Shown piece after piece: positions 1-12,440 of a stretch of 64,000 nucleotides of DNA. The notes below the pieces were generated by a model. That model saw nothing but the letters and a program-made list of their open reading frames with translations. It was not told the DNA's origin and did no database searches. Position numbers and translations under genes: made by a program. The stretch is taken from positions 374,726 to 438,725 of the forward strand of contig MNCI01005969.1 of assembly GCA_015680685.1 (NCBI GenBank), read 5' to 3'. Within the stretch, counting starts at the first letter, position 1; each line of letters starts with the position of its first letter. This stretch comes from Gnetum montanum. Taxonomy: Eukaryota; Streptophyta; Gnetopsida; Gnetales; Gnetaceae.

Positions 1-567
1 GTCCTAACACCAGCATGCGTTCCCACTTGCCAGACACATCCTAAACCAATGTAACACTACTGGGATTACCAAACGCTAGTTGTTACCAGGTTACCAAGTG
101 TTCCACACATACTCGAAGTGGTCATATTGAGTGTGCTTACTTGTTGAAAATTGATTCTATAAAAACAACAAATTAACTAATGAAAGCATTAAAGAGCTAC
201 AAATAACATTAAATGCAATAAATAAGCTATTCTGAATGTTGCAAGGTTTATCACAAAGTTTATCTTTATTTTCGAACACAAAGTGTGCTCAGGTACACAA
301 TGCTCGAATAAAGATCCATTCACTCTGTGACTCCTACTGTGAGCACTCGGAAATAATTCTAACTCTAGAAAGGAAAAATTGCAAGAGTTCAGGTTAAGGG
401 ACTAAGAAAACTAACTATCTAATGCCAAAACCAAGTGCGCCTGCCTCTTATCTATAGGCAATGAGATAGGTTCCAACATCGAATGTCCGATATTGCTTGG
501 CAGGCTCCAATATCATAGACATGATATCGCAAATCTGATATTATGATCCCAATATCCTGACTCATCA
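1..567 (-). repeat. 3' LTR of Gypsy element 1 (partial)
   Basis: Bases 2-567 align along their length with 8847-9387, including the stretch beginning TCCTAACACCAGCATGCG. About 290 bp of the LTR lies beyond the left edge. On the minus strand the LTR starts TGATGAGT at 567 and carries diverged GATATCGC-like palindromes (about 485-566) upstream of a TATA-like CTATAGATAAGAGG (about 450-463). Confidence 0.9.
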
Positions 568-580
568 TACCCCCATGACT
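568..580 (-). other. Polypurine tract of element 1
   Basis: Immediately inside the 3' LTR the minus strand reads AGTCATGGGGGTA before TGATGAG. Element 2 has the same arrangement at 26151-26163. The position next to the LTR and the purine run fit the second-strand primer of an LTR retrotransposon. Confidence 0.75.
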
Positions 581-2144
581 GAATGAAAACTCGTCCTCAA
601 GTTCCTTACAAAATATTGGGAAGGTATGGGATTATTGACTATACAACAATCTGATAGTGACATGGAATGATAGACGTAAAGTGCCTAGTGAACGAATCGA
701 CAACATATTACAGCATTGGTGTTCATAACCATTGTGGTAAACACTGTACATAGATGGCATCCAGACCTTTATTTGACAACTTGGAAAGAGAGAGAGAGAA
801 AAGAAAATGAGGCGTGTTACTGCCGATGTCAAAATTGTGCACACCGTTGTTCATCCACAACCACATAATCAAGCTTGTTCCCTATGTAAATTCTTTTTGC
901 TCCAGTCCATCTTGAGTGCTCCCTTCTATTCCAGTCCATTGTTTATGTGACCAACATCTGCACACACAACACAGTCATGAATTAGCAAGGATAAATAAGA
1001 TATAATGTCATTAATACCTTGCCTTGATGTGAAGCACATTGGCTAGGTTGTGCGTATGGCAGATATTGGGTTAGAGGTTTATAAATAGTGACTACCAAAG
1101 GTGTAGGGGTGAGATAAGTAATGAAATGGANNNNNNNNNNNNNNNNNNNNNNNNNNNNNNNNNNNNNNNNNNNNNNNNNNNNNNNNNNNNNNNNNNNNNN
1201 NNNNNNNNNNNNNNNNNNNNNNNNNNNNNNNNNNNNNNNNNNNNNNNNNNNNNNNNNNNNNNNNNNNNNNNNNNNNNNNNNNNNNNNNNNNNNNNNNNNN
1301 NNNNNNNNNNNNNNNNNNNNNNNNNNNNNNNNNNNNNNNNNNNNNNNNNNNNNNNNNNNNNNNNNNNNNNNNNNNNNNNNNNNNNNNNNNNNNNNNNNNN
1401 NNNNNNNNNNNNNNNNNNNNNNNNNNNNNNNNNNNNNNNNNNNNNNNNNNNNNNNNNNNNNNNNNNNNNNNNNNNNNNNNNNNNNNNNNNNNNNNNNNNN
1501 NNNNNNNNNNNNNNNNNNNNNNNNNNNNNNNNNNNNNNNNNNNNNNNNNNNNNNNNNNNNNNNNNNNNNNNNNGTGAGAACCACACCATGCAAAGACTTA
1601 TTTGATTTAGTCAACTTCCCGATATTGGTCAATAGAGGAATGGCGGAAAACCTATGAAAAACATCCAAGTACCCAAGAGAATAGCCAGCACAAATGCATC
1701 GAATCCCCTTGAAATCACACCTTTTTCAATCCATTTGAACCTTTCCTTGATTTGAAGAATACCAAGCCATCAATTCATTAATAAGTTTACTTAGAAAAGG
1801 GACAGTACAATTCCAAGATCAAGGGAGACCATAGAGCTGAATGGATGAATGGATGACGTGGACTCATTACCTGTTTTATCAAAAGAAACCATATCTTAAC
1901 ATTAACATTAAAAGTCAAAGGTAAAAACCAAACATTAGCAATCAACATTATTATAGTATTCTCCACCATCATGAGCACTTATTATATGATGAGTGAGATT
2001 TATTCAAATAAAATGTAATAGAGAAAGAAATAGTAAAAAATGTTAACAATGGTGTAAAACAAGAACAAGTAAAGAAGAAGAATGTGTAAAACAAAAATGC
2101 ATAAAACAAAAAATGATAAAAGAAACTGAGGCTTAGAATGACTA
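581..2144 (-). other. Non-coding 3' region of element 1, with assembly gap 1131-1573
   Basis: The stretch lies between the integrase end and the polypurine tract. No convincing long reading frame is present. It is alignable with 24240-26150 of element 2 and with the 3' regions of elements 3 and 4. The block at 1574-1603 (GTGAGAACCACACCATGCAA and following) recurs in all four elements. The gap 1131-1573 ends exactly where the other copies have a homopolymer tract, which probably caused it. Confidence 0.7.
1131..1573. other. Assembly gap
   Basis: 443 unknown bases in element 1's 3' region. Confidence 0.99.
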
Positions 2145-3500
2145 GCATCAGTGGCCATCTCCCCCATGACTGAGTTGGAAGGAGGAGATCTAAAATAATG
2201 AGCAAGGTTGTCCATTAATAGAGGTAGTATTAGTACTAGCTGTTGTAGGCACATGGAAAGGTTTGGTTTGCTGGATGTTGATCAATAATTTCTNGTAGGC
2301 ACATGGAAAGGTTTGGTTTGCTGGATGTTGATCAGTAATTTCTTATTTGGGCTTTCAAGTTTATAGATCATCATGGCCCCTCAAGGGAAATTTTCATGAA
2401 TAATATAAGGTCCTTCCCATAGCATTTGAAATTTAGTTCATTGTGGCACATATGTGGGATTCCAATACAAAACCTTATCTCCTGGTTGGTATTTGACTTT
2501 CCTAATCCTTAGGTCATGACATTGCTTGTTGAAGGCCTTATGCAGTTCGTTGGATGACAAGGTGGCTAATCAATTTCTTTCTAGCAAGTTAAGGTTCATT
2601 AACCGTTCTTTCTATGCTAGACTAAGGTCAAGGTTAAGGTCACATGTTGTAGATAGTGTACAGAGCTTAGTTTGGATAGGAAGCATTGGAAGTTTATCGT
2701 ACACTAACTCATAGGGAGAATAGCCTATAGGGATTTTCCATGTGGAGTAGTATGCCCAAAGAGCATTGTTCACTTTGGTGCTCCAATCTCACCTATATTT
2801 GATGATGGTTCATGTCAATATTTTTGTAATCTCCCTATTGATGACTTCAGCTTGACCGTTCGCTTAAGGATGATATGGTATAGTTAGTTTATGCTCAACT
2901 CCTAAGCGTTGCATCAATTTCTGAAAAGTTGTACCTGTAAAATGTGTACCATTGTCAAAAATAAGTGCATGAGGCATGCCAAACCTGTTTATGATTTGTT
3001 GTTGAAAAAATCATGCAACAACAGATGATGTATAGTCCGTAATAACAACTGCCTCTGCCCACTTTGTAAAATAGTCAACAGCAACAACAATGTAGGCTTT
3101 TCCATTGGACATTGATGTGATAGGCCCCATAAAATCAATACCCCATATATCGAAGGGTTCTAAGGGTTGAATCCATTATTGTGGACCCTCCATTCTAGCA
3201 GTCATTCCCCCATCACATTGGTAGTGCTCACAAGATTAGACAAAATGATGAGCATCTTGGAACAATGTAGGCCAATAATATCCTGCAAGCAAGATTTTAA
3301 TGGTTGTTCATCTCCCAGTGTAATGGCCTCCACAAGGGCCCTCATGAGCATCTTGGAGAACTCACAATTAATCTACATGGGGAACACACCATTGGACTAG
3401 GCCATCAAAACATACCTTATAAAGGTGTCCATTGATTTCCATGAAATATTTGGCTCGATGAAGAAACTGTTGTTTCTTTTTAACATCTAACCCTTGCAGT
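2145..3500 (-). pseudogene. Integrase domain remnant, element 1
   Basis: Integrase inserts the cDNA copy into host DNA. Reading leftwards, the minus strand carries an N-terminal zinc-binding region near 3250-3500 (DAHEG, GGHYTG), the catalytic core near 2800-3170 ([21 protein letters not shown]) and a C-terminal part near 2150-2600 (NELHKAFN, KVLYWNPTYVPQ, KPFH). Several stops interrupt it, for example after the HP that precedes ANGQAE. A single n at 2294 separates two near-identical 49-bp copies (2245-2293, 2295-2343), probably an unresolved contig overlap. It lies downstream of RNase H as in all Ty3/Gypsy elements. Confidence 0.85.
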
Positions 3501-3599
3501 GTTTCTTGTGTAAGTAGATAAGTGAGATTGCTACTATACCAATTTGTATCAGTGGGTAGGTGATTGTTTATCACACCTACAAAGAGGAATTCATCAGGA

Positions 3600-4870
3600 A
3601 AGTGGTCAGAAACTGGATATTTGTCCTCTTTGTTGTCCCATCGTAACTGAGATAAATGATCAACGACCACATTCTCAGTGCCTTTACGATCGATCATTGT
3701 AAGATCAAACTCTTGTAAGATCACGAGCCATCGTATGATGCGAGGGCTCACCATTGGTTTATTCATTAGGAACCATATTGCACTATGATCCATGTGTACA
3801 AATATCTTATAGCCCAATACATAGTGCCTAAATTTTTCTAGTGCAAACACCAGCCATTAGCTCTTTTTCTATTGTGGTGTAGTTGAGTTATGCACCAGCA
3901 ATACTTTAACTTGCACAGTGAATGTAATAGGGATGTTTTTGGTCATCTAACTATGTAAGTATGGCTCCTAAAGCAAAGTTGGACGTGTCAGTCATTATGT
4001 GGAATGGTCTAGACCAGTCAGGAGGTTGTAGAATAGGTGTTTCTATGAGCTTCTGTTTTAAGGTTGGAAAGCTAGCTTACATTCCCTGGTCCATTCAAAG
4101 GGTACGTCCTTTTTTGTTAATTCTACCAAAAATTTTGCAATCTTTGAAAAGTTCTCTATAAAGCATCTATAATAGCTAGTATGTCCAAGGAATGATCGAA
4201 TGTCTTTTACAGTTTCAGGTTGACAAGTGATTCCTTGGATGACTTTAATCTTTACAAGATCCACCTCTATCCCTATTTGTGAAATCTTGTGCCCTAATAC
4301 AACACCTTCTTGGACTATTAAATGGCTTTTTTGCCAATTAAGCCTTAAGTTGGTTTCAACACATCATTTCAATACTTGCTCTAATCGGTCCAATGCTTAT
4401 TCGAAGTTCACTTCGTAAGTGGAGAAATTGTCCATAAAGACCTCCACACCATTCCCTATTTGCTGTTGAAATATACTTAGAACCAGATGTTGAAATGTTT
4501 TTGGGGCATTGCCAAGCCAAATGGCATCTGTCTATATGCAGATGTCCCTCAAGGACTCATGAATGTGGTCTTAGCTTCATCTTTTGGAGCCATTTGAATT
4601 TGATTGTATCCATTGTAACCATCCAAAGAAATATAGTAGCAATGCCCTACAATGGTATCTAAGACTTGGTCGACGAATGGCCATGAAAAATGGTCTTTAA
4701 ATGTTGCCATGTTTAGTAGCCTAAAGTCTATATACACCCTCCATTTGCCTCCCTTTTTAAGCACAATGACTAATGGAATAACCCATTCACTATTAGCAAT
4801 TGGGTAGATGAATCTAACTTTTAGAAGTTGTTCAATTTCTTCTTTACCACTTCCTTAAGCTTTGGGTTCA
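3600..4870 (-). pseudogene. RT and RNase H remnant, element 1
   Basis: The minus strand shows RT near 4060-4870, with NGGKWRV-like (KKGGKWRVYIDFRLLN), SLDGYNGYNQIQMAP and EVFMDNFSTY. RNase H follows near 3600-4060, ending IDRKGTENVVVDHLSQL. These are standard Ty3/Gypsy pol motifs. The second catalytic aspartate of the RT FMDD box is asparagine here. Frameshifts and stops break the frame, so this is a pseudogene. Confidence 0.88.
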
Positions 4871-5429
4871 ATCACCTTTGCGGTTATCATCGAGGCTTCA
4901 TAGAAGGGTTAGTGTAAATTCCATGTTGGCATATCCTAGGATCTATTCTGGTTAATTCAGGATATGACTAAGCAAAGGATTTCAACCAATTGTTTACCAT
5001 TTTCAGCAATTTTTATTTTTGTTGAGGAGCGAGCTTAGCATTAATAATTACCAGTTTTCCATTCTTGAGAAATGTATATTCCATACCAGTGGGCAACGAT
5101 TTTAATTTGAGGGGCTCTTACTTAAACTCGACAAGGATTTCTAACTTCCCCTATTTGATATTTTCGATGTTAGGACTTGGAAGTTGGCAATGGAATTGCT
5201 CTAATGTGTCTATGCTATCGATGTAGGCGCAAGTCAAGCTCTCAGATAGTTCCATGCATATAGTTAAATTGCTCTCTTGGTCAGCTGTTAGCCACTGGGT
5301 GCCTTCCTATCTTATGGGTGCTGCATATAGGCATCTTTGTATGTTAGTTATTTGTGCACACTAGCTGCATGTAGGCAATGTTAAATGTTGTACAAACTAG
5401 GACTTCTGCATGCAATTACACCTTGTGTC

Positions 5430-6130
5430 ACTGTATGCGATGCATGGAACTTTCTTCTTCTTGATCTTCCCAAGCATATTTTCCTTTGATATTTCTAGGA
5501 AAAGATCATGTATTCCTAGGTGTGCATCAATTGTGCTTAGACATGCTCTTCCCATAATGATTGGGAAGTCCCCCTTATAATTGTTGACTTAAATCACTAG
5601 GAAATCAGCTGGATACGACCACCCACAAATAATGGTGACAATGTCCTCCACTAGTCCTAATGGGATAGTGATGGATTGGTTGACCAACTCCAAATGAAAG
5701 TTACTTTTTTTTAGTGGAGGCAGGTTCTAGGCTTTATACATTTCTTGAGAGATTAGGTTCACACCCAAACTTGAGTCCAAAAGAGCTTTGCAAGGCTCAT
5801 TCCCAAAAATTTGTAAATATATAAGAGGACTTCCAGGATTAAAGAATTTCCTAGGAAGATGGCCAACTTTAATCCAATCAATGATGGTATTAGTCAACAT
5901 AACCATGTGCGTTGGGCATAGTTTTTGATTTGAAGGAAGTTCCAAAGATTCAAATGATGGTGAGGCAATTGGAGAGTTAGTCGCTTGTGGCTGTAAGGAC
6001 TTGGTTGAACTGTTGGTACTAAAGAAAGGTCTCTTCTTTGTGTAGTTGTTTGAACCAATAGTAGGTTGAGGATTTATAGCCCTTATAGCATTATGTTGTT
6101 ACGGTTGGGTAGGGAGCTAACCCTACATAA
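5430..6130 (-). pseudogene. Protease and flanking linker remnant, element 1
   Basis: A minus-strand open stretch at 5727-5945 contains IDWIKVGHLPRKFFNPG, PLIYLQIFGNEPCKALLD and GVNLISQEMYKA. This is the aspartic protease entry seen intact in element 2 as ALLDLGSGVNLIS. Here the D-L-G core reads D-S-S-L-G, so the active site is probably damaged. The sequence continues leftwards to about 5430 with a frame-broken GDFPIIIG-type flank. Confidence 0.8.
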
Positions 6131-6449
6131 TTGGAGCAGGTGGTAATGGAGCTAAGGGTGGAAGAGGTGCAGTCAGATGAGAAGGATAGTACATTTTTTG
6201 AATGTCTTTCCTAGGAGAAGGAGTTCTATAGTGCTTGTAGGTTTGGTAGTGAGGCTAAGGAGTGAAATGACTAATAGAGTCACGTGGAGAGATTGGTTGC
6301 TGCACGTAGTATCCGTACGAGTTAGGTTGACGATAAGGGTATTGTTGACGTGGTGGTGGCATTCCCCATGATTATTGGTGTTTCCACTATTGATACTATT
6401 CATTTGGTTGTGGTGGAGTTCCACTTGGATAATATGTCAAGGGTTTGTG

Positions 6450-8419
6450 GAACTGCCTTGGATTACCTTTAGGATAAGGTAACCTTCGAGGTGTTTGCCA
6501 TCTGTTTAATCGTGGATTTAGTGCATACACCTCAAACTCTTGAAGATGTGAGACTACTGGGCAACATCCCTTAGATTGTCATATTGGCATATCTCACATC
6601 CGCCATCATTGTCTGTGTCTAAATCCACAACCTCTTCAATGATGAAAACTTTGCCCTTAGCCTTGTTATGTGCAGACTCAGCTTCTTTCTTTTTCCTCCT
6701 CTCTCAATCACTACTTTACTCTCTAGACTCCTCTACTATTTTTAGAGTGGTTTGAAATTTATCATCTAGGAAGTTCCACATTTGATCTACCTTTGCCAAT
6801 ACTTCTAATGAAAATTTTTGAATGGGCAAAGTTTTCCTATTCACCATCTCTTCAAGTGGTGATTCTTCTTCATCTTCACAAAATCTAACTTTCTTCTTCC
6901 GGATGGAAGGATCTCTATTGTATTCTTTCATACTTTCTCTTTTCCTTAACTCACCTTCCTCCTTGGCAACTTGCTGTAACAATCTTTGTAAGCTCGGATA
7001 GTCTTCCTTGGGCATAAATCCCAAGGGTTCTTCATGTTTCGTGCCTAAGCCCATCTACAAGATGGCATAGTTGTTCCCTTTAAGCGTAACCATGGATGGG
7101 GCAATGATGTAATAATGCATAATATCGGCCCATGACAACATCCAAGGGTTCGTGTCCTCCTTGTTTCATCCTTAGATTTTCTTACATAGGTTGGACACTC
7201 GAGAATATGTTTGATACTTATCATTGAATAACTCTAACATGGTACTCCATTGATGAATGGATTCTAATTCTAAGGACTGGTACCAACTTTCCACTTTTTT
7301 GATCACTGTTCATGGAAACAACTTTAGTTTTTGCCACTCATTTTCTATATTTTGCAAGGCACATGTGTCATAGAACACTTGTAGATGATTTTGAGGATCA
7401 GCATTGTATCCCCCTTCAAATCATGGGATATTTTTCAAGTCTAATATTTTGATCCTACTGTCCTTTTGGTGCCTTGTTGGGATCCTAACAACCTCAGTTA
7501 TATCTAGCATACTTTGGGTAGCAAGTAGGGATTCATCATGATTGTATTTTCTATGGCATCTATGATGCCTATGCTATTCCCTACTCTCCCTCCTTTCATG
7601 GTGTGTTTCTCTAGAATGCTCTCATCCGCTTTCTCGATTATTTTTTCTATGATCCCTATTTTGCCTACCATTATCCTTAGGGTTTTTTCCTTTGTGACTA
7701 TGTTTAGATCCTGAAGGAGAGGGGGAAGGAGATGATGTAGGTGAAGAGAAAGGATGACTGGCACCATGAAGGTGCCTGCTACCTTCTCTTCGATGGTCGT
7801 GGCCTTGGTCACAATTATGATCAGAATGTCCATCTTTTTCATGCGTTCGTGTTCCTTTTTCAGACCCTTTGTGTCCATCAGTATCAAAATCCAAGTTATG
7901 GATAGTTGAGTGAGGATTCTGATACACAACCCATTGACCAAAGTCAATGGGAGGAACATCGTTTTGTGGAAAACCTCCTGAGGTAGGTTCACCACCCTCA
8001 TTTTCACCTAGGACATACAGGACATCCTGAGACCACTTTCCCTTCATAGATTTATAATGTCTCTCATGTTGCAAGTCTCTTTAACATTGTGCCTCCATGG
8101 GTTGATAATCTCTTGAATCTTGTTCATGCACAATGTACTCCGATTGTAAGTGCTGCATACCAATTCGTGTGAGAGCACGAAGAAGCATGCTTAGGATTGA
8201 GTGATCAAGAGTTAACACTATGTTACCTTCTAAATCATACCAACGTAGTTATTCATCCTGGTGGAGGATAAAGGTAAAGTCTGGTACATACTCATCAGGA
8301 TGAATGTATACCAAGCAAAATTGTTGGGGTACTAGCAGATTATCCTATACACTCTGCCTCCAATTGTTCATTGTGTCAGACCTAGGTGGTGAAGCACTCT
8401 CGTAAGAAGAAGGAGACAT
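6450..8419 (-). pseudogene. gag remnant, element 1
   Basis: Gag forms the retrotransposon particle and packages RNA. The minus-strand start codon at 8417-8419 opens MSPSSYESASPPRSD, followed within 25 codons by a stop. Later conserved gag stretches are FEGGYNADPQNHLQVF (near 7400), MLELFNDKYQTYSRVSNL (near 7190-7250), RDPSIRKKKVRFCEDEEES (near 6870-6920) and a cysteine cluster CEICQYD (near 6580-6610). A histidine- and charge-rich stretch at 7622-8000 looks like spacer. Stops and frameshifts are scattered throughout. The start is chosen because element 3 begins with a comparable serine-rich MSSSHKSAF. Confidence 0.8.
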
Positions 8420-8539
8420 GATTAATTATTTAGTGTGCAATACTCTTCTCTTTTTGATGATTGTAGGTTCACTAACCCTAAGGGTTTGTTCCAACAATGG
8501 GAGGATTCCTAAGTTCTAATTAGCACACAAACAACAAAC

Positions 8540-8557
8540 TCCCAGGCAACAGTGCCA
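8540..8557 (-). other. Primer-binding site of element 1 (tRNA-Asp-like)
   Basis: Next to the inner edge of the 5' LTR the minus strand reads TGGCACTGTTGCCTGGGA. From memory of plant tRNA-Asp, its 3' end gives TGGCGCCGTTGCCGGGGA, so 15 of 18 bases agree. Athila-type plant elements commonly use this primer (established knowledge). Confidence 0.7.
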
Positions 8558-8558
8558 A

Positions 8559-9387
8559 TGATGAGTGGCGAGGTACCTCTACGCTCAACCATATGAATAT
8601 GAGCATTCACGCGCGATCTAGTCAAATTCCAAGGACTAAGTGCTTATGTGCCTTCATAGAACAAGGATGGGTTAGGCAATCATTGTCTTCCCAAGCTTAC
8701 TTATATGGCACAATTGTATGGTTAAGTAAACTTGAGGTATGTGATTTTTATGCTTTTTTTATGTTTTATGTTCCTAGTGCTTAGAATGGAGAAATGAAAT
8801 AATTAAGTAACTAATTTAATTTAATTAGTCAACTGTTCTTTAACTAGTCCTAACACCAGCATGCGTTCCACTTGCCAGACACATCCTAAACCAATGTAAC
8901 ACTACTGGGATTACCAAACGCTAGTTGTTACCGGGTTATCAAGTGTTCCACGCATGCTCGAAGTGGTTGTACTGAGTGTGCTTACTTGTTGAAAATTAAT
9001 AATTCTATAAAAACAAACAATTAAATAATGAAAGCATTAAAGAACTGCAAATAACATTAAATGCAATAAATAAGCTATTCTAAATGTTGCAAGGTTTATC
9101 ACAAAGTTCATCTTTATTTCCAAACACAAGGTGTGCTTAGGTACACAATGCTCGAATAAATATTTGTTCACTCTGTGACTCCTACTGCAGGCACTCAAAA
9201 ATAATTCTAACTCTGGAAAGGGAAAACTGCAAGAGTTCGATTTAAGGGACTAAGAAAAATAACTATCTAATGCTAAAACCAAGTGTGCCTGCCTCTTATT
9301 TATAAGCAACGAGACAGGTTCTGACATCAGATGTCTGATATCGCTTGGTGGGCTTCGATATCATAGTCCCGATATCATGACTCATCA
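8559..9387 (-). repeat. 5' LTR of Gypsy element 1
   Basis: The LTR is 829 bp with perfect terminal inverted repeats TGATGAGT/ACTCATCA. It is the same family as 1-567, 17345-18155, 48690-49448, 53397-54175 and 55076-55891. On the minus strand the U3 carries diverged GATATCGC-type palindromes (about 9320-9385) followed by a TATA-like CTTATAAATAAGAGG (about 9293-9308). Confidence 0.92.
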
Positions 9388-10129
9388 ATAGTCAACCAAC
9401 CACTTTATCATATTCAATCAATAATTATTCAAATAAAATTTCAAAATGATCTTTTTATCACAATCTAAAAATTATAAAGTAACATTATTAATCTATCACA
9501 ACTAAAACTACTTATGAAATAATTTACCATATTTATTACAAGAATCTTTCAGTCTATCTAAGAACTCTTCACTTTACTTCCACCCAACAAATGGATGTGT
9601 AATTCAAAAAATTTGTCTTATGAATTTAATGGCAAAGTGTTAAACAAATGGATTGTAACCCTTTAAAATCATTTAAAAATAGAAAGTGTTAACCACCACT
9701 TCTAAAACTGAAAACTAAAGTTCTTCTTAATCAATGCAATTTCAACAATCTTACTTATATCTCCATGGCCTACTAAAATACTTTAATATTTAAATATTGA
9801 GTAAAATAGTAAAATAGAAGGATGCAAACCACATCATGTTCATACTTGTATATCTCCACATCTTTGTAAAATGGTGGGATGGAACTTCTTTAGATATATA
9901 TCTATAATACATAGAAATACATTGTTATGAATTGAACTTCACAAGTTGAGAGACTAATTGAAAAGTATGTGTGTGTGTTTATTTTATTTTATTTTTGGTT
10001 GGTATAGATTGTAAGCACTCAAGCATAACTACGAATTCATCTTCACAAGTTAAGAGACTAATTTAAGTTTATTTTTTAGATTTCTAATATATTGCATTAT
10101 TTCCATGAAATATAATGACTTCTTATGTA
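9388..10129. other. AT-rich spacer, nothing recognisable
   Basis: The sequence is very AT-rich with stops in all frames. It lies between the element 1 LTR and the Copia remnant and may be decayed Copia 3' sequence, but I see no RNase H or LTR motif. Confidence 0.5.
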
Positions 10130-11545
10130 GATTTTCTATCATTGTGATCTCCTCCCTAATCAACATCTAAATAGGTGTGAAATTGTTCATTCCCTTTAGT
10201 ATAAGTGAGTCCATGATCTATTGTGCCTAAATATATCTTAGAACATGTACAAGGGCATTGAGATGGCTTTGACTTAGTTCTTGCATTAATCATGATGGGT
10301 AGGAGGTACCAAATTCAAGATTTGGTCTGGTATGATGTAGAAAGCTAAAAGCTCCTATTATGCTTCTATATTAAGTTGTACTTTAAAAGGTGTATTTTCC
10401 TTGTATTGTAGCCTTAGATTATGAAGAAGAGAAGACATTGTGGCTTTTTCTCTACTGATTTTATATTTTCCTAACATGGTTAATGCATATTTGATCTAAT
10501 GAACTTTGCTTCCTTTCTTGCCTTGCTTCACTATAAATTCCAAAAAAAGTATTTCAATTCTCCCATGTCTTTCATTTCAAATTCACTCTTCATGTCAAGT
10601 TCAAATTCTTCTATTAATTCATTATTTGTACCTATGAAGACAAGATCATCCACATAAAGTGAAATAATGACTAGTTTAGCTATATATTTATTATTTGGCT
10701 GAGAGAATATTTTATATGTTTCAAATTAAAAAATTCTTAAATTGATTTACTAAGAATTAATTTTCACATTGAAAACAAGAATCAAAACCAATATCCATTA
10801 TTCAATGAGAATTCTCATGAAAAAATTTCATCTCTTCACCCAACTTCATAAAAAATTTATTTATTTCAAGGGACATAATCCAAATAACAAAGAAGAGGTA
10901 ATTGGCCTCTTGGAAACACTCTCAGCCAAAATAATAATTCTTGTGAAAAAGTTATCTCTAAGCCTAGCATAATGATAGTAATGATTTATTTACTGTAACC
11001 AAGAGAGTTTTCCCTTACTATTATGACAATAAAATTCTTTATTGTGACCAAGGAGGATCCTCTTGGATAGGGCTAGTAGTTGGCCTCTTGGCCAAAATGA
11101 AATCTTTGTTATTATGTTTGTAGTTAAAAGTGAGCTCAAACATGCAATATAAATATCCTCTTTTTAGTAAATAGTCATTAACTTTATGAAACCATGCCCT
11201 TGGAGCTTGTTTTAATTCATATAATGCTTTGTCCAGCTTGCACACTTTATCTTATTTTCCTTTGATGACATATCCTTCAAGTTGGTAGACATAAACCTTT
11301 TCATTCATGTTATCATTGAGAAAAGCTGAGTTCACATCCATTTAGTAGAGTTTACAATCATGATGGATAGTTAGGGAAAGAATGAATATAATAGTTTTAA
11401 ATCTTACTACTAGTGTGAACATCTCCTCATAATCTACGTGTTTCTTCTATTTGAATCCTCTAGCCACAAGTCTAGCTTTGTGATTAATAATTTCTCCTTT
11501 CTCATTAAATTTGGTTTGTACAACCACTTGCAATCTATTGGGGGG
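10130..11545 (-). pseudogene. Ty1/Copia reverse transcriptase remnant (downstream half)
   Basis: Minus-strand reading gives Copia RT motifs in the expected order: KFNEKGEI and HKARLVARGFK (11440-11520), VDYEEMF, NSAFLND, CKLDKALYELKQAPRAW (near 11180-11240), LYVDDLVFIGTNNE (10620-10660), MKSEFEMKDMGELKYFL (10540-10600) and decayed downstream text to about 10130. The catalytic YVDD box is intact, but frameshifts and stops break the frame. The right end stops abruptly in the middle of the IGCKW motif; the missing upstream part is at 39031-39250. Confidence 0.85.
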
Positions 11546-12009
11546 GTGTCAGATCTCGAAAAGAGAGCTTTATTAATAGAAAAGAAGTATCAAATACATA
11601 TTCAACATCAATCCATAAAGACTAGATATAGAAGAAAGGGGAAAAAACATGGGATGTTTCATAGGGAAACAACCTTACAAAAAACTAATCACAATCTAGA
11701 CATCTGCCTCCCACCAAGTATCAACTAAAACCAAGAGTAGAAGAAAAGTGGAGGAAAATCAAACTAGGTAGAAAATGACCGAAATTATAAAGAGAGGCTC
11801 TTGTGCAACCATTCCTAATCAAGAAGGTAGCTTGGACTCTGGGGTCAACCCCAAGGCTTCAAAATATGAATCAACTGATTAATATTGATCTTTGATACTT
11901 GAGATATGATTTGGAAATGGATGAGGTGGAAGGTCTGCAATTTCTCCATAATAGATAGATGATAGATATTTGAATAATCAATACTCTAAAAAAGATTATT
12001 ACATCTATG

Positions 12010-12440
12010 CTTCCAAATATAATATAAAACAATAGGCCTAATAACCCTCCACAGAAATTTGAAATTCATAGAGGTGGTAGGTAAAAAGCCAAATATAACA
12101 TCATCTTGAGACAGCTTGAATGATGGGAGAACTTTGGAAGCCCATCCCCATGCATGCTAGGAAAAAGGGCAATGCCAAAAAACATGAACAAAATTCTCTA
12201 TACTACCACAGAGAGGGTAATTAGAAGTGTGAATCCCAAGATATTCAAGGCATTTGTTGATAGGTAAACCTTGGTGAAGAAGACACCAAAGAAACTATCG
12301 AATTTTAGGAAGAGTTGGAAGTTTTCAAATACATTTGAAGAGGGGGATCCAGAATTGTTCAAACTCTTGTTTGTGCCAAGCCCTATTACATTGATGAATG
12401 ATACTTGAGAAGTCATGTAAAAGTTGAAAGGGAACATGCA
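12010..12440 (-). pseudogene. LINE ORF2 C-terminal zinc-binding (zf-RVT-like) region
   Basis: The minus strand reads NALNILGFTL, then LCGSIENFVHVFWHC (about 12180-12220), followed by SFKLSQDDVIFGF, RVIRPIVLYYIW and KHRCNNLF. This cysteine/histidine and tryptophan pattern is typical of the region downstream of plant LINE RT. It needs a frame change to join the upstream part. Confidence 0.7.

Larger units (their letters stand above)
1..9387 (-). mobile_element. Ty3/Gypsy element 1, Athila/Tat-like, degenerate
   Basis: An almost complete LTR retrotransposon reads right to left: 5' LTR (8559-9387), tRNA-Asp-like primer site, gag (about 6450-8419), linker and protease (about 5430-6130), RT/RNase H (about 3600-4870), integrase (about 2145-3500), a non-coding 3' region, polypurine tract and 3' LTR cut by the window edge (1-567). 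The gag, D-L-G-type protease flank and RT entry resemble plant Athila/Tat elements (inference). Many in-frame stops and frameshifts break every domain, so it is not autonomous. The right flank after the terminal CA is ATAGT; the matching left duplication lies outside the window and cannot be tested. Confidence 0.9.

Noticed and set aside
1092-1657. Long frames over the first gap
   Set aside because: They consist mostly of unknown bases.
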